The translations under genes were made by a program, and so were the position numbers. A stretch of DNA of 25,408 nt. Source: JACMLD01 sp038229695. GTDB lineage: Bacteria; Bacteroidota; Bacteroidia; Chitinophagales; Chitinophagaceae. Below, in pieces: positions 15,686 to 23,571 of this stretch (the stretch's first letter is position 1; each line of letters opens with the position of its first letter). The notes under the pieces are model-generated. The model saw only the letters and a list, made by a program, of their open reading frames with translations, ran no database searches and was not told the DNA's origin. Location of the stretch: contig JBBROE010000058.1 of NCBI GenBank assembly GCA_038229695.1, positions 1 through 25,408 of the forward strand, written 5' to 3'.

Positions 15686-16969
15686 ATGTTAAAAACCTGG
15701 CTGTTTTTATTGTTTTGCTGCACCGGTTTTGCAGCCCTGGCGCAACAACCCGGGAAAGCTGAACTGGAACGGCAGCGGGCAGCCATACAACAGGAAATAG
15801 ATGACGTAAAGCGGTCGCTGGATATCACTAAAAAAAATAAGAAAGCTTCCCTCGCGCAGCTGAATGCCGTGCAGAAAAGACTGCTGCTCCGCCAGCGGGA
15901 AATCAATGTTATCAACCAGCAGATGAACCTCATCGACGGCGATATCAACAAGGGCTGGCACGATCTCACCAAGCTGAAGAAGGAACTGGACACCCTTAAA
16001 ATCCAATATGGTAAAAGCGTGGTTTACTCCTATAAGAACAGGAGCAATTACGACTTTATCAACTTCATCTTTTCTGCCTCCAGTTTTAACGATGCGCTGA
16101 AACGGGTCTCTTACCTCAAGTCTTACCGCGCTTACCGGGAACAACAGGCCGAGAACATTGTGCGCACCCAGGATCAGATCCAGGGAAAGATCACCAGCCT
16201 CAACGAGAGCCGTATGCAAAAGACCCTGGTGTTAAAGGAAGAGGACAAGGCCAGGCAAAAGCTGGAGGATGAGAAGCGTGAGAAAGATGAAGTGGTCACC
16301 AAACTGAAGGCAAGAGAAAAGGAATTGTCCAAAGAATTCGCGGATAAAAGGCGGCAGGACATGAAACTGTCCGCGGCGATCACGGCTGCCATCAATCGCG
16401 CAAGATCTGCGGCAATTGCGGAGGCGAAACGTAATGCTGCCAATGCGACGAAAGCCAATCCCGCACCGGTTACCGCTTCAACCGGAGGCAGAACCCCGTC
16501 GGCGCCTCCCCGCAGGATGGAGAATGTATCTACTTTCGACGCGGACCCCGCCGCTAAAAAACTTTCGGATAATTTTGAAAAGAACAGGGGCAGCCTGCCC
16601 TGGCCGATCGAGTCGGGCAGAATTTCCATGCATTACGGCCGGCAGGCAATCCCCGGTACCAAACTAATGACCGACAATAATTTTCTCACGTTTGAAACCG
16701 ATGCCGGTAAGCCGGTTAAGGTAATCTTCGATGGGGAAGTTTCGCTCGTCACCTATATCGGAGATGTGCAGGCAGTGATTGTCCGCCATGGTAAATACTT
16801 CACGACGTACAGCAATCTTTCTTCGGTGTCGGTAACAAAGGGCCAGGCCGTCCATACGGGCCAGGTCATTGGCAAGGTGGCCGAGAAAGAAGACAACCTG
16901 GGCGAACTCGAACTCGGGATATCCAACGACACCAATAAAAATTTCGATCCGGAAAAATGGCTGCGCTAA
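15686..16969 (+). CDS. EnvC-like murein hydrolase activator (degenerate M23/LytM)
   Basis: A 427-residue periplasmic protein. A signal peptide (cleavage near ALAQ, residue 20) is followed by a long charged coiled coil (about 22-250), a Ala/Pro-rich linker (about 250-290), and a C-terminal LytM/M23 domain (about 305-427). The zinc ligands of active M23 enzymes are largely missing: the HxxY...YxHL and LHFE-type positions read HGKYFTTYSNL and LGELELGIS. A catalytic role is therefore unlikely, and it resembles EnvC, which activates amidases at the division site. The coiled coil plus degenerate LytM layout supports this. It lies downstream of dut and the DUF4292 gene, and convergent to bshA. Confidence 0.88.
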   Translation: MLKTWLFLLFCCTGFAALAQQPGKAELERQRAAIQQEIDDVKRSLDITKKNKKASLAQLNAVQKRLLLRQREINVINQQMNLIDGDINKGWHDLTKLKKELDTLKIQYGKSVVYSYKNRSNYDFINFIFSASSFNDALKRVSYLKSYRAYREQQAENIVRTQDQIQGKITSLNESRMQKTLVLKEEDKARQKLEDEKREKDEVVTKLKAREKELSKEFADKRRQDMKLSAAITAAINRARSAAIAEAKRNAANATKANPAPVTASTGGRTPSAPPRRMENVSTFDADPAAKKLSDNFEKNRGSLPWPIESGRISMHYGRQAIPGTKLMTDNNFLTFETDAGKPVKVIFDGEVSLVTYIGDVQAVIVRHGKYFTTYSNLSSVSVTKGQAVHTGQVIGKVAEKEDNLGELELGISNDTNKNFDPEKWLR

Positions 16970-16974
16970 GCCAG

Positions 16975-17006
16975 CTGCCGTTTAAACGAGGGATTTAACA
17001 CGGCAG
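16975..17006. terminator. Possible bidirectional terminator between envC-like gene and bshA
   Basis: CTGCCGT (16975-16981) pairs with ACGGCAG (17000-17006) across an 18-base loop, in the 59-bp gap between two convergent genes. The location fits a shared terminator, but neither side has a clean T-run. Confidence 0.3.
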
Positions 17007-17028
17007 GCTTCTAACTTCCCGGCCTTCT

Positions 17029-18156
17029 TCAAATGCATTTACAGTAGCGGTTGTACAGTTTTTCGTACTGGGGAATGATGTTGTGAATGTCGAAAAGCGC
17101 CGCATGCTTACCGGCCTGCATTTTGAACTCCGCCAGCGTGGCATCGTCTTTCAGGATGTGTAAAGCATGCGCGGCCATTTCCTCCACATTGCCCACATCA
17201 CTGAGGTAACCGGTTACCCCGTTGAGGTTGATTTCCGGTAGCCCGCCCGCATTGGTACTCACCACTGGTACCCCAGCTGCCATGGCCTCCAGGGCTGCCA
17301 GCCCGAAACTTTCATAATCAGAGGTCAGTAAAAAAAGATCGCCTACCGCGAGGATATCTTCCATCTGTTCCTGCTTGCCTACAAACCGGATATCACCGGC
17401 AACCCCCAGGTCACGGGCAAGGCTTTCCGCGGCAGGTCGCTCGGGCCCGTCACCCACAAACAATAATTTACTGGGAATGGAGGCACTCACGCGCGCAAAT
17501 ATCTTTACCACATCCAGCACCCGCTTTACCTTCCTGAAGTTGGAGGCATGCAGCAGGATTCTTTCGCCCGCGGGGGCGATGACGCGGCGAAATGCATCGA
17601 TGGGCTTTTTTCGGAATCTCCTGACGTCCACAAAATTGTGGATGACCTCAATTTCTTTTTCTATTTTAAAAAACCGGTACGTTTCATCCCTCAGGTTGTG
17701 CGATACCGCGGTAATGGCATCGCTTTCATTGATGGAAAAGGTAACTACCGGCGCATAGGTCTTGTCTTTGCCCACCAGTGTAATATCAGTACCATGCAGG
17801 GTGGTAATTACCGGGATATTCTTCCCCTGCTTCAATAAAATCTGTTTTGCCATATAGGCGGCAGACGCATGGGGTATGGCGTAATGCACGTGCAGGAGAT
17901 CGAGGTTGTTATTGGCAATCACATCCACCATGGTGCTTGCCAGCGCTGTTTCATACGGCGGGTAGTCGAACAAGGGATACGTTGGCACCCGCACTTCGTG
18001 GTAGAAAATATTGGCATTGAACTCACTCAGCCTCACCGGCTGCTGGTAGGTGATGAAATGGACCTGGTGATTTTTATCGGCAAGCGCCTTCCCCAGTTCC
18101 GTAGCCAGCACGCCGCTTCCGCCGAACGTGGGGTAACATACTATTCCTATGCGCAT
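17029..18156 (-). CDS. bshA: N-acetyl-alpha-D-glucosaminyl L-malate synthase
   Basis: BshA is a GT4 (GT-B fold) glycosyltransferase that joins UDP-GlcNAc to L-malate, the first step of bacillithiol synthesis. The 375-residue protein matches in length and has the BshA-type N-terminus (MRIGIVCYPTFGGSGVLATE). It also has DLLHVHYAIPHASAAYMAK, TLHGTDITLVGKD, the acceptor region HNFVDVRRFRK, and the nucleotide-sugar EX7E motif in ESFGLAALEAMAAGVPVV. No bshB or bshC is in this window, so the pathway would be completed elsewhere. A one-mismatch -7-like box (TACCTTCG, 18184-18191) lies 27 bp upstream. The gene is divergent from the M28 peptidase gene. Confidence 0.93.
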   Translation of the reverse strand: MRIGIVCYPTFGGSGVLATELGKALADKNHQVHFITYQQPVRLSEFNANIFYHEVRVPTYPLFDYPPYETALASTMVDVIANNNLDLLHVHYAIPHASAAYMAKQILLKQGKNIPVITTLHGTDITLVGKDKTYAPVVTFSINESDAITAVSHNLRDETYRFFKIEKEIEVIHNFVDVRRFRKKPIDAFRRVIAPAGERILLHASNFRKVKRVLDVVKIFARVSASIPSKLLFVGDGPERPAAESLARDLGVAGDIRFVGKQEQMEDILAVGDLFLLTSDYESFGLAALEAMAAGVPVVSTNAGGLPEINLNGVTGYLSDVGNVEEMAAHALHILKDDATLAEFKMQAGKHAALFDIHNIIPQYEKLYNRYCKCI

Positions 18157-18253
18157 GGCAAAAATTATGGTTGAAAATGTTTCCGAAGGTAAAGTAAAAT
18201 ACCATCCCGGGTTTTCCTGCTCTTTAACCTCTAAAGTGCAGGATTGTTTACCT

Positions 18254-18261
18254 TACCTTTA
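18254..18261 (+). promoter_or_regulatory. -7-like box upstream of the M28 peptidase gene
   Basis: TACCTTTA matches TAnnTTTG with one mismatch and ends 14 bp before the ATG at 18276. It lies in the 119-bp divergent spacer shared with bshA. No clear -33 TTTG is seen. Confidence 0.3.
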
Positions 18262-18275
18262 TTGAAAAGATTATA

Positions 18276-19658
18276 ATGCGGACAATTGCCGTCCTTTTTC
18301 CTGCCGTATTCATTTTTTCCGGGGTTATCGCGCAGGAACCGGACTCTCTATTTATTGCCAGGATGGCTTCAACCATTCTCACCGAAGGTAAAATTTATGA
18401 CAATCTACGGGTGCTTACCAAAACAGTGGGCGGAAGGTTATCAGGAAGTCCGCAGACAGCAAAGGCGGAGGCGTGGGGAAAAAGGACGCTCACCGAGGCG
18501 GGTGCTGACAAGGTATATTTCCAGGAATGCAGGGTACCGCACTGGGTGCGCGGCGGGAAGGACGACAGCTGGTATACGTATGCCGGTCGTGCCGGTAAAA
18601 AAATGAAGCGCAGGCTGGATGTGCTGGCACTCGGAAATTCAATAGGCACCGGCCCGGCCGGCGTGAAAGCTGGTGTGGTTTACTGCAATAATTTTGATGA
18701 GCTGGAACAGCAGAAAGATAAAGTAAAGGGTAAAATTGTTTTCTTCAATTATCCTTTCAATGAAAAGCTTCTTCAGCCTTTTCGTGCTTACGGAGATGCA
18801 GGCATTTACCGGCGTTCGGGGCCCAGCCGCGCTGCCAAATATGGTGCAGTGGCCGTGCTCATCCGTTCCCTTTCCGGATCTACAGACAACAACCCGCACA
18901 CCGGGGCCATGCAATATGATTCGGGCATAGCGCAAATCCCCTGTGCGGCTATGGGTCTCCGTGATGCAGATACGCTGGCGGCCCTGATGAAGGCAGGTAA
19001 GCCTGTCGAACTCTATTACCAGTCCAATGCACATTTCCTGCCGGATACGATCGCGCACAACGTAATCGGTGAGCTGACCGGATCGGAATTTCCGAACGAA
19101 ATCATCACGGTCGGCGGCCATCTCGACAGCTGGGATCCCGCGGAGGGAGCCCAGGACGACGGGGCGGGTTGTGTACACGCCATTGAAGTGCTCCGGGTGA
19201 TGAAAGAACTGGGATATACGCCCCGGCATACGATTCGGGCCGTATTATTTGCCAACGAGGAAAACGGTGATCGGGGCGGGGAAGCCTATGCCGATGAGGC
19301 AGCCAAGGGCACGCTGCAACATATTTTTGCCCTGGAGAGTGATGCCGGCGGATTTACCCCACGCGGCTTCGGGTTTACCATGTCTGTCGGCCAGCTTCAA
19401 AAAGTGCAGGCATGGGTTCCGCTGTTCGTGCCATATGGGGTTTACCAGTTTACCGCACCGGGTGGCGGATCCGATGTTGGCCCGCTGCATAAAGCGCTGA
19501 ACACGCCGGTAGCCGGGCTGCTACCCGACGGCAACCGCTATTTCGATCTCCATCATTCGCGCGGGGATGTGTTGGAGAATGTCAACAAACGCGAGCTGGA
19601 ACTCGGCGCCGTAAATATGGCGGCGCTGATTTATATGGTAGACAAATACGGGCTGTAG
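18276..19658 (+). CDS. Secreted M28 family zinc aminopeptidase/carboxypeptidase
   Basis: A 460-residue exported peptidase with a signal peptide (cleavage near VIAQ, residue 20). Residues about 120-245 look like a PA-domain insert (PAGVKAGVVYCNNFDELEQQ, KGKIVFFNYPF). The M28 catalytic domain follows, with the two-zinc ligands: GGHLDSWDPAEGAQDDGAG (His and bridging Asp), ANEENGDRGG (general-base Glu and ligand), ESDAGG, and the last His in DLHHSRGD. This is the M28B/PGCP-like layout, acting on N-terminal residues or dipeptides in the periplasm or outside. The substrate cannot be told from sequence. It is divergent from bshA; a small anchored protein gene follows 41 bp later on the same strand. 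Confidence 0.93.
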   Translation: MRTIAVLFPAVFIFSGVIAQEPDSLFIARMASTILTEGKIYDNLRVLTKTVGGRLSGSPQTAKAEAWGKRTLTEAGADKVYFQECRVPHWVRGGKDDSWYTYAGRAGKKMKRRLDVLALGNSIGTGPAGVKAGVVYCNNFDELEQQKDKVKGKIVFFNYPFNEKLLQPFRAYGDAGIYRRSGPSRAAKYGAVAVLIRSLSGSTDNNPHTGAMQYDSGIAQIPCAAMGLRDADTLAALMKAGKPVELYYQSNAHFLPDTIAHNVIGELTGSEFPNEIITVGGHLDSWDPAEGAQDDGAGCVHAIEVLRVMKELGYTPRHTIRAVLFANEENGDRGGEAYADEAAKGTLQHIFALESDAGGFTPRGFGFTMSVGQLQKVQAWVPLFVPYGVYQFTAPGGGSDVGPLHKALNTPVAGLLPDGNRYFDLHHSRGDVLENVNKRELELGAVNMAALIYMVDKYGL

Positions 19659-19699
19659 TGTATTCAACCCGGTAAAGCTTATACAGACAATATGCTTAT

Positions 19700-20104
19700 A
19701 TGAAAAAGTTTATGAAGGTGGTCGGGGTATTGCTCCTGGTGGCGCTGCTCGTATTTTTCATCGTCCGTTATTTTTTTGTTTTTGGAGAAGGCGCAAAAGC
19801 CGGCCAGCTTAATTTTTTTGTTAAGAAGGGCTATCTCTTTAAGACCTATGAGGGACGCATAATCCAGACGGGGTACAAATCGGCTGTGCCGGGAAGTATT
19901 CAGTCGAATGAATTTGAGTTTTCTGTCGTTAATGAAAAAGTGGCGAACATACTGATGACGCACAGCGGGGCAGAACTGGAACTACACTATAAGGAATATA
20001 TTGGCGCAATTCCCTGGCGCGGGATGAGCAATTATATCGTCGACAGCGTGATGTCCATCAAACAGGAAAACGTCCGGCACGACAACGATATCATGAAACC
20101 TTAA
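19700..20104 (+). CDS. Small membrane-anchored conserved protein (134 aa), unknown function
   Basis: An N-terminal helix (MKKFMKVVGVLLLVALLVFF) anchors a soluble domain of about 100 residues. Its notable segments are FGEGAKAGQLNFFVKKGYLF, KTYEGRIIQTGYKS and IQSNEFEFSVVNE, ending ELHYKEYIGAIPWRGMSNYI. Proteins of this layout recur in Bacteroidota as uncharacterised; I recall some being labelled 6-phosphogluconate dehydrogenase, which the sequence does not support, as there is no Rossmann motif. The GEGxxxGxL and KTYEG segments suggest a beta-rich fold. It follows the M28 gene by 41 bp and may be co-transcribed. Its TAA stop overlaps the stop of the convergent methyltransferase gene. Confidence 0.75.
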   Translation: MKKFMKVVGVLLLVALLVFFIVRYFFVFGEGAKAGQLNFFVKKGYLFKTYEGRIIQTGYKSAVPGSIQSNEFEFSVVNEKVANILMTHSGAELELHYKEYIGAIPWRGMSNYIVDSVMSIKQENVRHDNDIMKP

Positions 20105-20814
20105 CCAGCATACAGCAGGAATATGGCCGGTCTTTTATTGAGATCCGGGATGTTGTTTTTCCAGTCGGACACCGCCCTGTTCCTGATAAATTCGTTCCCG
20201 CCGGTCAGGTCGGCGGCAATACACAGCCGGGTGTCCGGGCGAAGGTTTTTCAGCATCACCTCCAGCAGCTGGTTATTGCGGTAGGGGGTTTCAATACAAA
20301 TCTGGGTGGACTGCAGGCGCGCTGATGCCGACTCCATATCTTTTAAGATTTTGATTCTTTCCGTAATGTCAATCGGCAGGTAGCCGAAAAACCTGAATTG
20401 CTGCCCGTTCATCCCGCTTGCCATGAGCGCAAGTACAATTGAACTGGGGCCTGCCAAAGGTTTGACCGCCGCACCGAGCGCGTGAGCCGTGGCGGCAAGC
20501 AATTGGCCGGGGTCAGCAATACCCGGGCATCCTGCTTCACTGATGATGCCAACCGTCATGCCCCGCTGCAGACTTTTTTTGAAACTGTCCCGAACCGTAT
20601 CTTCCGCCTTGTGGATGATATGCCATTCGTAGTCATCTATAACCATTTCTTTCCATAGCTGTTTAAGGTATCGCCTGGCACTCCTTTCATTTTCAACAAA
20701 AAAACACTGGCATTCTTTCACCGCTTCAGGCACGCAGGGAGGAATGGTCTGCAGGTTTCCGGCATCAAGAAAGGCGGGAATAAGATAGACTTTACCAAGA
20801 GCAGCACTGGCCAT
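20101..20814 (-). CDS. RsmI-like tetrapyrrole-methylase-fold SAM methyltransferase
   Basis: A protein of about 237 residues of the tetrapyrrole (corrin/porphyrin) methylase fold, close to RsmI, which methylates the ribose of C1402 in 16S rRNA. Markers are GKVYLIPAFL at the start, the GIISEAGCPGIADPG loop (RsmI has DAGTPxISDPG), PLAGPSSIVLALMASG (SAM-site Pro/Gly/Ser), FGYLP, and ETPYRNNQLLEVM. It lacks the C-terminal extension of classical RsmI, so the target may differ; Bacteroidota often carry such a shorter relative. ATG 20814 is used because the TACCTTTG box ends 17 bp upstream; ATG 20823 would add MYS. It ends on a TTAA shared with the neighbour's stop, and lies 53 bp downstream of the EI24 gene. 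Confidence 0.85.
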   Translation of the reverse strand: MASAALGKVYLIPAFLDAGNLQTIPPCVPEAVKECQCFFVENERSARRYLKQLWKEMVIDDYEWHIIHKAEDTVRDSFKKSLQRGMTVGIISEAGCPGIADPGQLLAATAHALGAAVKPLAGPSSIVLALMASGMNGQQFRFFGYLPIDITERIKILKDMESASARLQSTQICIETPYRNNQLLEVMLKNLRPDTRLCIAADLTGGNEFIRNRAVSDWKNNIPDLNKRPAIFLLYAG

Positions 20815-20831
20815 ACTGTACATTTAGGAGG

Positions 20832-20861
20832 CAAAGGTAGGTAGTACAGGAAGCCCGAAAA
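20832..20861 (-). promoter_or_regulatory. Promoter of the RsmI-like gene
   Basis: The minus strand reads TTTT (20858-20861), an 18-base spacer, then TACCTTTG (20832-20839). The proximal box is a full TAnnTTTG match and the distal one is close to TTTG. It lies in the gap after the EI24 gene, so the methyltransferase is probably transcribed from its own promoter. Confidence 0.5.
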
Positions 20862-20867
20862 TAAGTA

Positions 20868-21623
20868 TTACGCTTCATGATCCTGGAGACTGATCGTAGC
20901 TGCCACCACTGCATAGGCCGGCGCGAGTACCCAGCCGACGATGGGAACGAGGTGCATACCATAAAAAACAAGACCATTACCGATAGCGAGTCCCTTCCTC
21001 CTGCTGATGAAGGCAATGCTTTGGGCCGAGGAAAGACCATGTCGCTCACAACTGTAGTCCAGCATGGAGAACCCGTAGTAGTAACATTCTACAAACATTG
21101 AAATGACGGGGGTCACCCACCCTACCAGCGGAATAAAGGAAAGCAGCAGAATGGAAATGGTATAAACAGTCTGCCACAGTGCATTCCGCAAGGCCAGGCC
21201 GACCCCCCGGCGCATATCTTTTAACAACTGCCCCCAGCTGAACAGGTATACTTTATTTTGCAGCAAGGCTTCGGTTCGCTCGCTCAGGTAGGCAAACACC
21301 GGCGAGCCAATGATCAGCCAGATGTATTTGAACAAAGAAAAATAAAAAAACATCAGCAGCAGCCAAATCATGATTCCCCCGATGGTGATAAAAAAACCAA
21401 GGACGCGGCTCTGCATCCGGTGCAGGTAGTTGTTGAGGCCGGTAGCGCTGGCCAGGTGTTCGATAACACTGCTCGCGCTTTTCCCAAAAAAATACATACT
21501 GACGCAGAAGAGTACCAGGTAAATGATGCCGGGGATGATGATCCATTTCCATAACCGGTGTTCCCTGATGAAAAGATGCGCCTTGTAATACGCCTGTATG
21601 GAAATGACAATTTCCTTTAGCAA
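20868..21623 (-). CDS. EI24/CysZ-like membrane protein
   Basis: A 251-residue integral membrane protein with about four to six hydrophobic segments (WIIIPGIIYLVLFCVSMYFF, FFITIGGIMIWLLLMFFYFS, TISILLLSFIPLVGWVTPVI, LVPIVGWVLAPAYAVVAATI). The repeated IPLVGW / VPIVGW turns and the GFSMLDYSCERHGLS segment are typical of the EI24 family, which includes the sulfate importer CysZ. The transport substrate cannot be told from sequence. The start is TTG (21621-21623); no in-frame ATG precedes the first helix, and the N-terminus MLKEIVISIQAYYKAHLFIR fits the family. It is divergent from the glycosylase gene, with 56 bp between starts. Confidence 0.85.
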   Translation of the reverse strand: MLKEIVISIQAYYKAHLFIREHRLWKWIIIPGIIYLVLFCVSMYFFGKSASSVIEHLASATGLNNYLHRMQSRVLGFFITIGGIMIWLLLMFFYFSLFKYIWLIIGSPVFAYLSERTEALLQNKVYLFSWGQLLKDMRRGVGLALRNALWQTVYTISILLLSFIPLVGWVTPVISMFVECYYYGFSMLDYSCERHGLSSAQSIAFISRRKGLAIGNGLVFYGMHLVPIVGWVLAPAYAVVAATISLQDHEA

Positions 21624-21650
21624 AGCAGAAATGATTGAAGTATAAATGTA

Positions 21651-21658
21651 TTACTTTG
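21651..21658 (+). promoter_or_regulatory. -7-like box upstream of the glycosylase gene
   Basis: TTACTTTG matches TAnnTTTG with one mismatch and ends 21 bp before the ATG at 21680. It sits in the short divergent gap with the EI24 gene. No clear -33 element is seen. Confidence 0.35.
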
Positions 21659-21679
21659 AGTGCAGACAGGGAACTATAT

Positions 21680-22294
21680 ATGAAAAAACTGCCTGATTCA
21701 TTTTACCGGAGGCCGGATACACTTGTTATTGCAAAGCAATTGCTCGGCAAGATTATTGTCACGCGTTTTGGCGGAGTAGAAACCTCGGGCAGGATCGTTG
21801 AAACGGAAGCTTACCTCGGCACCGGTGATAAAGCATCGCATGCGTATGGGGGCAGAAATACAACCCGAACGGCCATCATGTACAAAGCCGGGGGTCACGC
21901 TTATGTATACCTGTGTTACGGCATTCATCACTTGTTCAACGTGGTAACCCATCTCGAAGGACAACCGCACGCCGTACTTGTACGGGCAGTTGAGCCGTTG
22001 CTGGGAATCGGTACGATGCTCGAACGCATGCAAAAAGATAAAGCAGATTTCAGCATTGGCCGTGGCCCCGGAAACGTTTCAAAGGCCCTTGGCTTCTCCC
22101 GCCAGCATACCGGCAGTTCACTCCGCCAGCAGGAATTGTTTATTGCGGCTGACGACTTTCATCTCTTACCCGGGGATATCATGGCTAGCCCGCGCATCGG
22201 TGTGGAGTACGCAGCGGAAGACGCCCTGCTTCCTTACCGGTTTTATATAAAAGGGAATCCGTATGTTAGCGGTAAGAAATCATTAAAATCCTGA
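21680..22294 (+). CDS. DNA-3-methyladenine glycosylase (AAG/MPG type)
   Basis: A 204-residue base-excision repair enzyme that removes alkylated purines such as 3-methyladenine. The family segments are present: LPDSFYRRPDTLVIAKQLLG, GRIVETEAYLGTGDKASHAY (with the active-site Glu in ETEAY), RTAIMYKAGGHAYVYLCYGI, FNVVT, HAVLVRAVEP, and GRGPGNVSKALG. The ATG at 21680 fits the family start; an upstream in-frame ATG at 21635 adds 15 non-conserved residues and overlaps the promoter box. Its TGA (22292-22294) is followed after one codon by the TTG of the next gene in the same frame. Confidence 0.94.
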   Translation: MKKLPDSFYRRPDTLVIAKQLLGKIIVTRFGGVETSGRIVETEAYLGTGDKASHAYGGRNTTRTAIMYKAGGHAYVYLCYGIHHLFNVVTHLEGQPHAVLVRAVEPLLGIGTMLERMQKDKADFSIGRGPGNVSKALGFSRQHTGSSLRQQELFIAADDFHLLPGDIMASPRIGVEYAAEDALLPYRFYIKGNPYVSGKKSLKS

Positions 22295-22297
22295 AGA

Positions 22298-23539
22298 TTG
22301 TCTTTCACCACCATTCCACCGCACAACAAGCGCTCCACTACGTTAGCCCGTAGCATATTCAGCAACCTCACGTTTTGGGTACTGCTTGCCATCGTCGCGG
22401 GAATTTTGCTTGGCGTTTATGCCCCGCCTGTTGCCATAAAAATGGAAGTGCTCGGAAAATGGTTCATCGAACTCATCAAGCTATTCATTGGTCCTATCAT
22501 TTTCCTTACGATTGTGCTGGGAATTTGCGGTATGGGCAGTTTGAAAAAAGCGGGGCGGATAGGTCTTAAGTCACTCGTCTATTTCGAAATCGTGACTACC
22601 CTTGCGCTGGTCATCGGCATTATCGTGGCAAACATCATCCAGCCCGGTCATATCGATAAGTCGGGCCTGTCGATACAGGATCCGTCAAAATATACCGCTA
22701 ACGCAGGAAAAGGAATTGAATGGAAAACTTTTTTAGGAGCCAACACCACGCTGCAGGTGCTTATCGCGGCCATCCTGGTAGGTGTCGCCCTAAGTTTTTA
22801 CGGGGGCCGGCGCAAGATTGTCGACGGTCTTTCGCGCCTGTCCAAAATTGTGTTCACCGGCCTGCGCTGGGTGATGTACCTCGCCCCGGTGGGCGCATTC
22901 GGGGGAATGGCTTTCACCATTGGTAAATTCGGCCTTCATACCCTGGTGCCACTGGGCAAGCTGATGCTGACGGTATACTGCACCATGCTCATTTTTATTT
23001 TTGTTATCCTCGGCAGCATCATGCGGTATTACAAAGAAAGTATCTGGGAATTTCTGGTTTACATAAAAGCTGAATTGCTGGTGGTGCTGGGTACCTCATC
23101 CTCGGAAGCCGCTTTGCCCTCACTGATCCGCAAACTGGAAAATATGGGCTGCAGCAAGTCGGTCGTCGGGCTGGTCGTGCCTACCGGTTATTCCTTCAAC
23201 CTCGACGGCACATCGATCTACCTGTCGATGTCGGTCATCTTCCTGGCACAGCTCTACGATGTGCACCTGAGCTGGACGGAAGTAATCAGCATCATCGGTA
23301 TCCTGATGCTTACTTCCAAAGGCGCGGCCGGGGTTGCAGGCAGCGGCTTTATCGTACTGGCATCCACCTTAACGGCCATTCACAAGATACCCGTGGAAGG
23401 CCTGGCATTTTTACTGGGCGTTGATAAATTTATGAGTGAGGCCCGGGCCATCACCAACATTATCGGCAACGGCGTGGCAACCATCGTCATCGCAAAAAGC
23501 GAACGGGAATACATCAAGCCGGAGTTCGATGCGCAGTAA
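22298..23539 (+). CDS. Dicarboxylate/amino acid:cation symporter (DAACS family)
   Basis: A 413-residue secondary transporter of the GltP/DctA family, taking up glutamate, aspartate or C4-dicarboxylates with H+ or Na+ across the inner membrane. It has about eight transmembrane helices and the family's re-entrant-loop motifs: the serine-rich GTSSSEAALPSLIRKLENMG, VPTGYSFNLDGTSIYLSM (NLDGT), and LTSKGAAGVAGSGFIVLAST. The substrate cannot be settled from sequence. TTG at 22298-22300 is the only sensible start, since the first in-frame ATG (near 22441) lies after the first helix. The start is three bases after the glycosylase stop and in the same frame, which suggests translational coupling. Confidence 0.93.
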   Translation: MSFTTIPPHNKRSTTLARSIFSNLTFWVLLAIVAGILLGVYAPPVAIKMEVLGKWFIELIKLFIGPIIFLTIVLGICGMGSLKKAGRIGLKSLVYFEIVTTLALVIGIIVANIIQPGHIDKSGLSIQDPSKYTANAGKGIEWKTFLGANTTLQVLIAAILVGVALSFYGGRRKIVDGLSRLSKIVFTGLRWVMYLAPVGAFGGMAFTIGKFGLHTLVPLGKLMLTVYCTMLIFIFVILGSIMRYYKESIWEFLVYIKAELLVVLGTSSSEAALPSLIRKLENMGCSKSVVGLVVPTGYSFNLDGTSIYLSMSVIFLAQLYDVHLSWTEVISIIGILMLTSKGAAGVAGSGFIVLASTLTAIHKIPVEGLAFLLGVDKFMSEARAITNIIGNGVATIVIAKSEREYIKPEFDAQ

Positions 23540-23571
23540 CGTGCGCGGAAAATTCGGCAAAGCCTGCAGGG

